A stretch of DNA of 64,000 bases from Myxococcales bacterium (GTDB taxonomy: Bacteria > Myxococcota_A > Polyangia > Polyangiales > Houyiibacteriaceae): the NCBI GenBank assembly GCA_029863605.1, contig JAOTVB010000004.1, positions 62,001 to 126,000 of the forward strand, read 5' to 3'. The first letter of the stretch is position 1, and each line of letters begins with the position of its first letter. Below the pieces are notes generated by a model. It saw only the letters and a program-made list of their open reading frames with translations. It was not told the origin of the DNA and ran no database searches. The position numbers and the translations under genes are program-made. Of this stretch, positions 63,301 to 64,000 are shown one piece after another.

Positions 63301-64000
63301 CTAGGTCCCCGCGTTACGTCGGGAGCGAACGGAAGCCGCGAGCGCTTCGACGACCGGAACCGTTGCGTCCCAACTCATACAGGCGTCGGTGATGCTCTGG
63401 CCGTAGGTGAGCTCTTCGGCGTCTTTCTTGTCCTGCCGTCCACCGACGAGGAAGCTCTCGAGCATCACTCCGAACACTCCGGTTCCACCGTCGGCGACTT
63501 GGTGCGCGACCGAGCTCGCTACCCCAGCCTGCTTCTCATGGTCCTTGCCGCTGTTGGCGTGACTGCAGTCGACCATCAGGCGAGGTTCTAGGCCAGCACC
63601 CGCGAGCATTCTTACGGTTTCAGCGATCGCCTCGGGATGATAGTTGGGCTTTCCGGTGCCCCCGCGGAGGATGACATGGCAATCGAGGTTGCCCTTCGTC
63701 GCCACGATGGCCGTCAGCCCTTGCTTGGTCACCGAGAGGAAGTGGTGCGGGTTGCGTGCGGCTTTGACCGCCTCGACCGCGATTTTGACGGTGCCGCGTG
63801 TACCGTTCTTGAAGCCCACCGGCATCGACAAACCGCTGGCGAGCTCGCGATGGACCTGGCTTTCGGTCGTGCGGGCCCCGATGGCGCCCCACGACACCAG
63901 ATCTGCCACGAACTGGGGCGAGATGGGGTCCAGAAACTCGGTCCCCGCCGGCAGACCGAGCTCTCCGAGAGCACTCAATAGGCCTCGCGCGATTCGGAGG
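63301..64000 (-). CDS. aroG: 3-deoxy-7-phosphoheptulonate synthase (AroG/F type), runs off the right edge
   Basis: The C-terminal 232 codons of a class I DAHP synthase, first enzyme of the shikimate pathway, are visible. The reading frame continues in frame to the window edge (LRIARGLLSALGELGLPAG). Diagnostic are PAGTEFLDPISPQ, WGAIGARTTESQVHRELASG, FKNGTRGTVKIAVEA, TVRMLAGAGLEPRLMVDCSH (metal and PEP-site residues), GVMLESFLVGGRQ and YGQSITDACMSWDAT. The start and the N-terminal metal-site Cys lie outside. Type I-alpha enzymes of this kind are usually feedback-regulated by aromatic amino acids. Confidence 0.95.
   Translation of the reverse strand, partial: LRIARGLLSALGELGLPAGTEFLDPISPQFVADLVSWGAIGARTTESQVHRELASGLSMPVGFKNGTRGTVKIAVEAVKAARNPHHFLSVTKQGLTAIVATKGNLDCHVILRGGTGKPNYHPEAIAETVRMLAGAGLEPRLMVDCSHANSGKDHEKQAGVASSVAHQVADGGTGVFGVMLESFLVGGRQDKKDAEELTYGQSITDACMSWDATVPVVEALAASVRSRRNAGT

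Overview
The window looks like a piece of chromosome from a Myxococcota-type bacterium (former Deltaproteobacteria). The reasons are a high-GC dense layout and many secreted lipoproteins whose lipidated cysteine is followed by Gly-Gly-Thr linkers. It also has very abundant multihaem c-type cytochromes, P450s, and F420/LLM-type and DUF3556 genes of the kind also common in Actinobacteria. This placement is inference; a 16S gene, which would settle it, is absent from the window.

Layout. 1-6340: an aldo/keto reductase cut by the window edge, a small lipoprotein, two P450s with a [2Fe-2S] ferredoxin, an SDR and an acyl-CoA ligase. 6341-10508: an rRNA unit with its own leader, tRNA-Ile, tRNA-Ala, 23S, 5S and terminator, but no 16S (an unlinked rRNA arrangement). 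10530-34443: mixed housekeeping, lipid-type and envelope genes. These include a class III aminotransferase overlapping an unknown partner, DUF3556 and GYD proteins, a CYTH protein, citrate synthase, an amidohydrolase, a SurE-like lipoprotein, SDR, ALDH, TfoX and a patatin. Two perfect CRP-like palindromes sit in divergent promoter regions at 17541 and 19127.

34969-48865 is the standout: two convergent, tightly overlapping gene sets dedicated to electron transfer. The plus-strand set encodes three multihaem lipoproteins (10, 8 and 7+1 haem motifs), a Rieske protein, a cytochrome b and a tail-anchored 9-haem cytochrome. The minus-strand set encodes an outer-membrane beta-barrel candidate, a 13-haem lipoprotein and a 23-haem membrane-anchored cytochrome. 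A divergent NapC/NirT-like gene and a small membrane protein flank it. In total I count 73 CxxCH motifs plus two spaced variants (CX3CH, CX4CH). The set reads as a quinol-oxidising bc-type module wired through periplasmic multihaem wires to a porin-cytochrome conduit and surface cytochromes, that is, a candidate extracellular electron-transfer or trans-envelope respiratory system. A 46-bp-arm inverted repeat lies between the two converging operons.

48862-64000: an APC permease, a TrpB2-type tryptophan synthase beta chain, and a long minus-strand run (sterol desaturase-type oxidase, ATP-grasp-like protein, hydrolase, quinone oxidoreductase-like, DUF1015, PEP-utilising enzyme, LLM oxidoreductase). 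A second LLM oxidoreductase, a lipoprotein and a DAHP synthase cut by the right edge follow. No CRISPR array, transposase, integrase or phage gene was seen. A short palindrome around GGGGACAGTCCCC recurs in several intergenic gaps.
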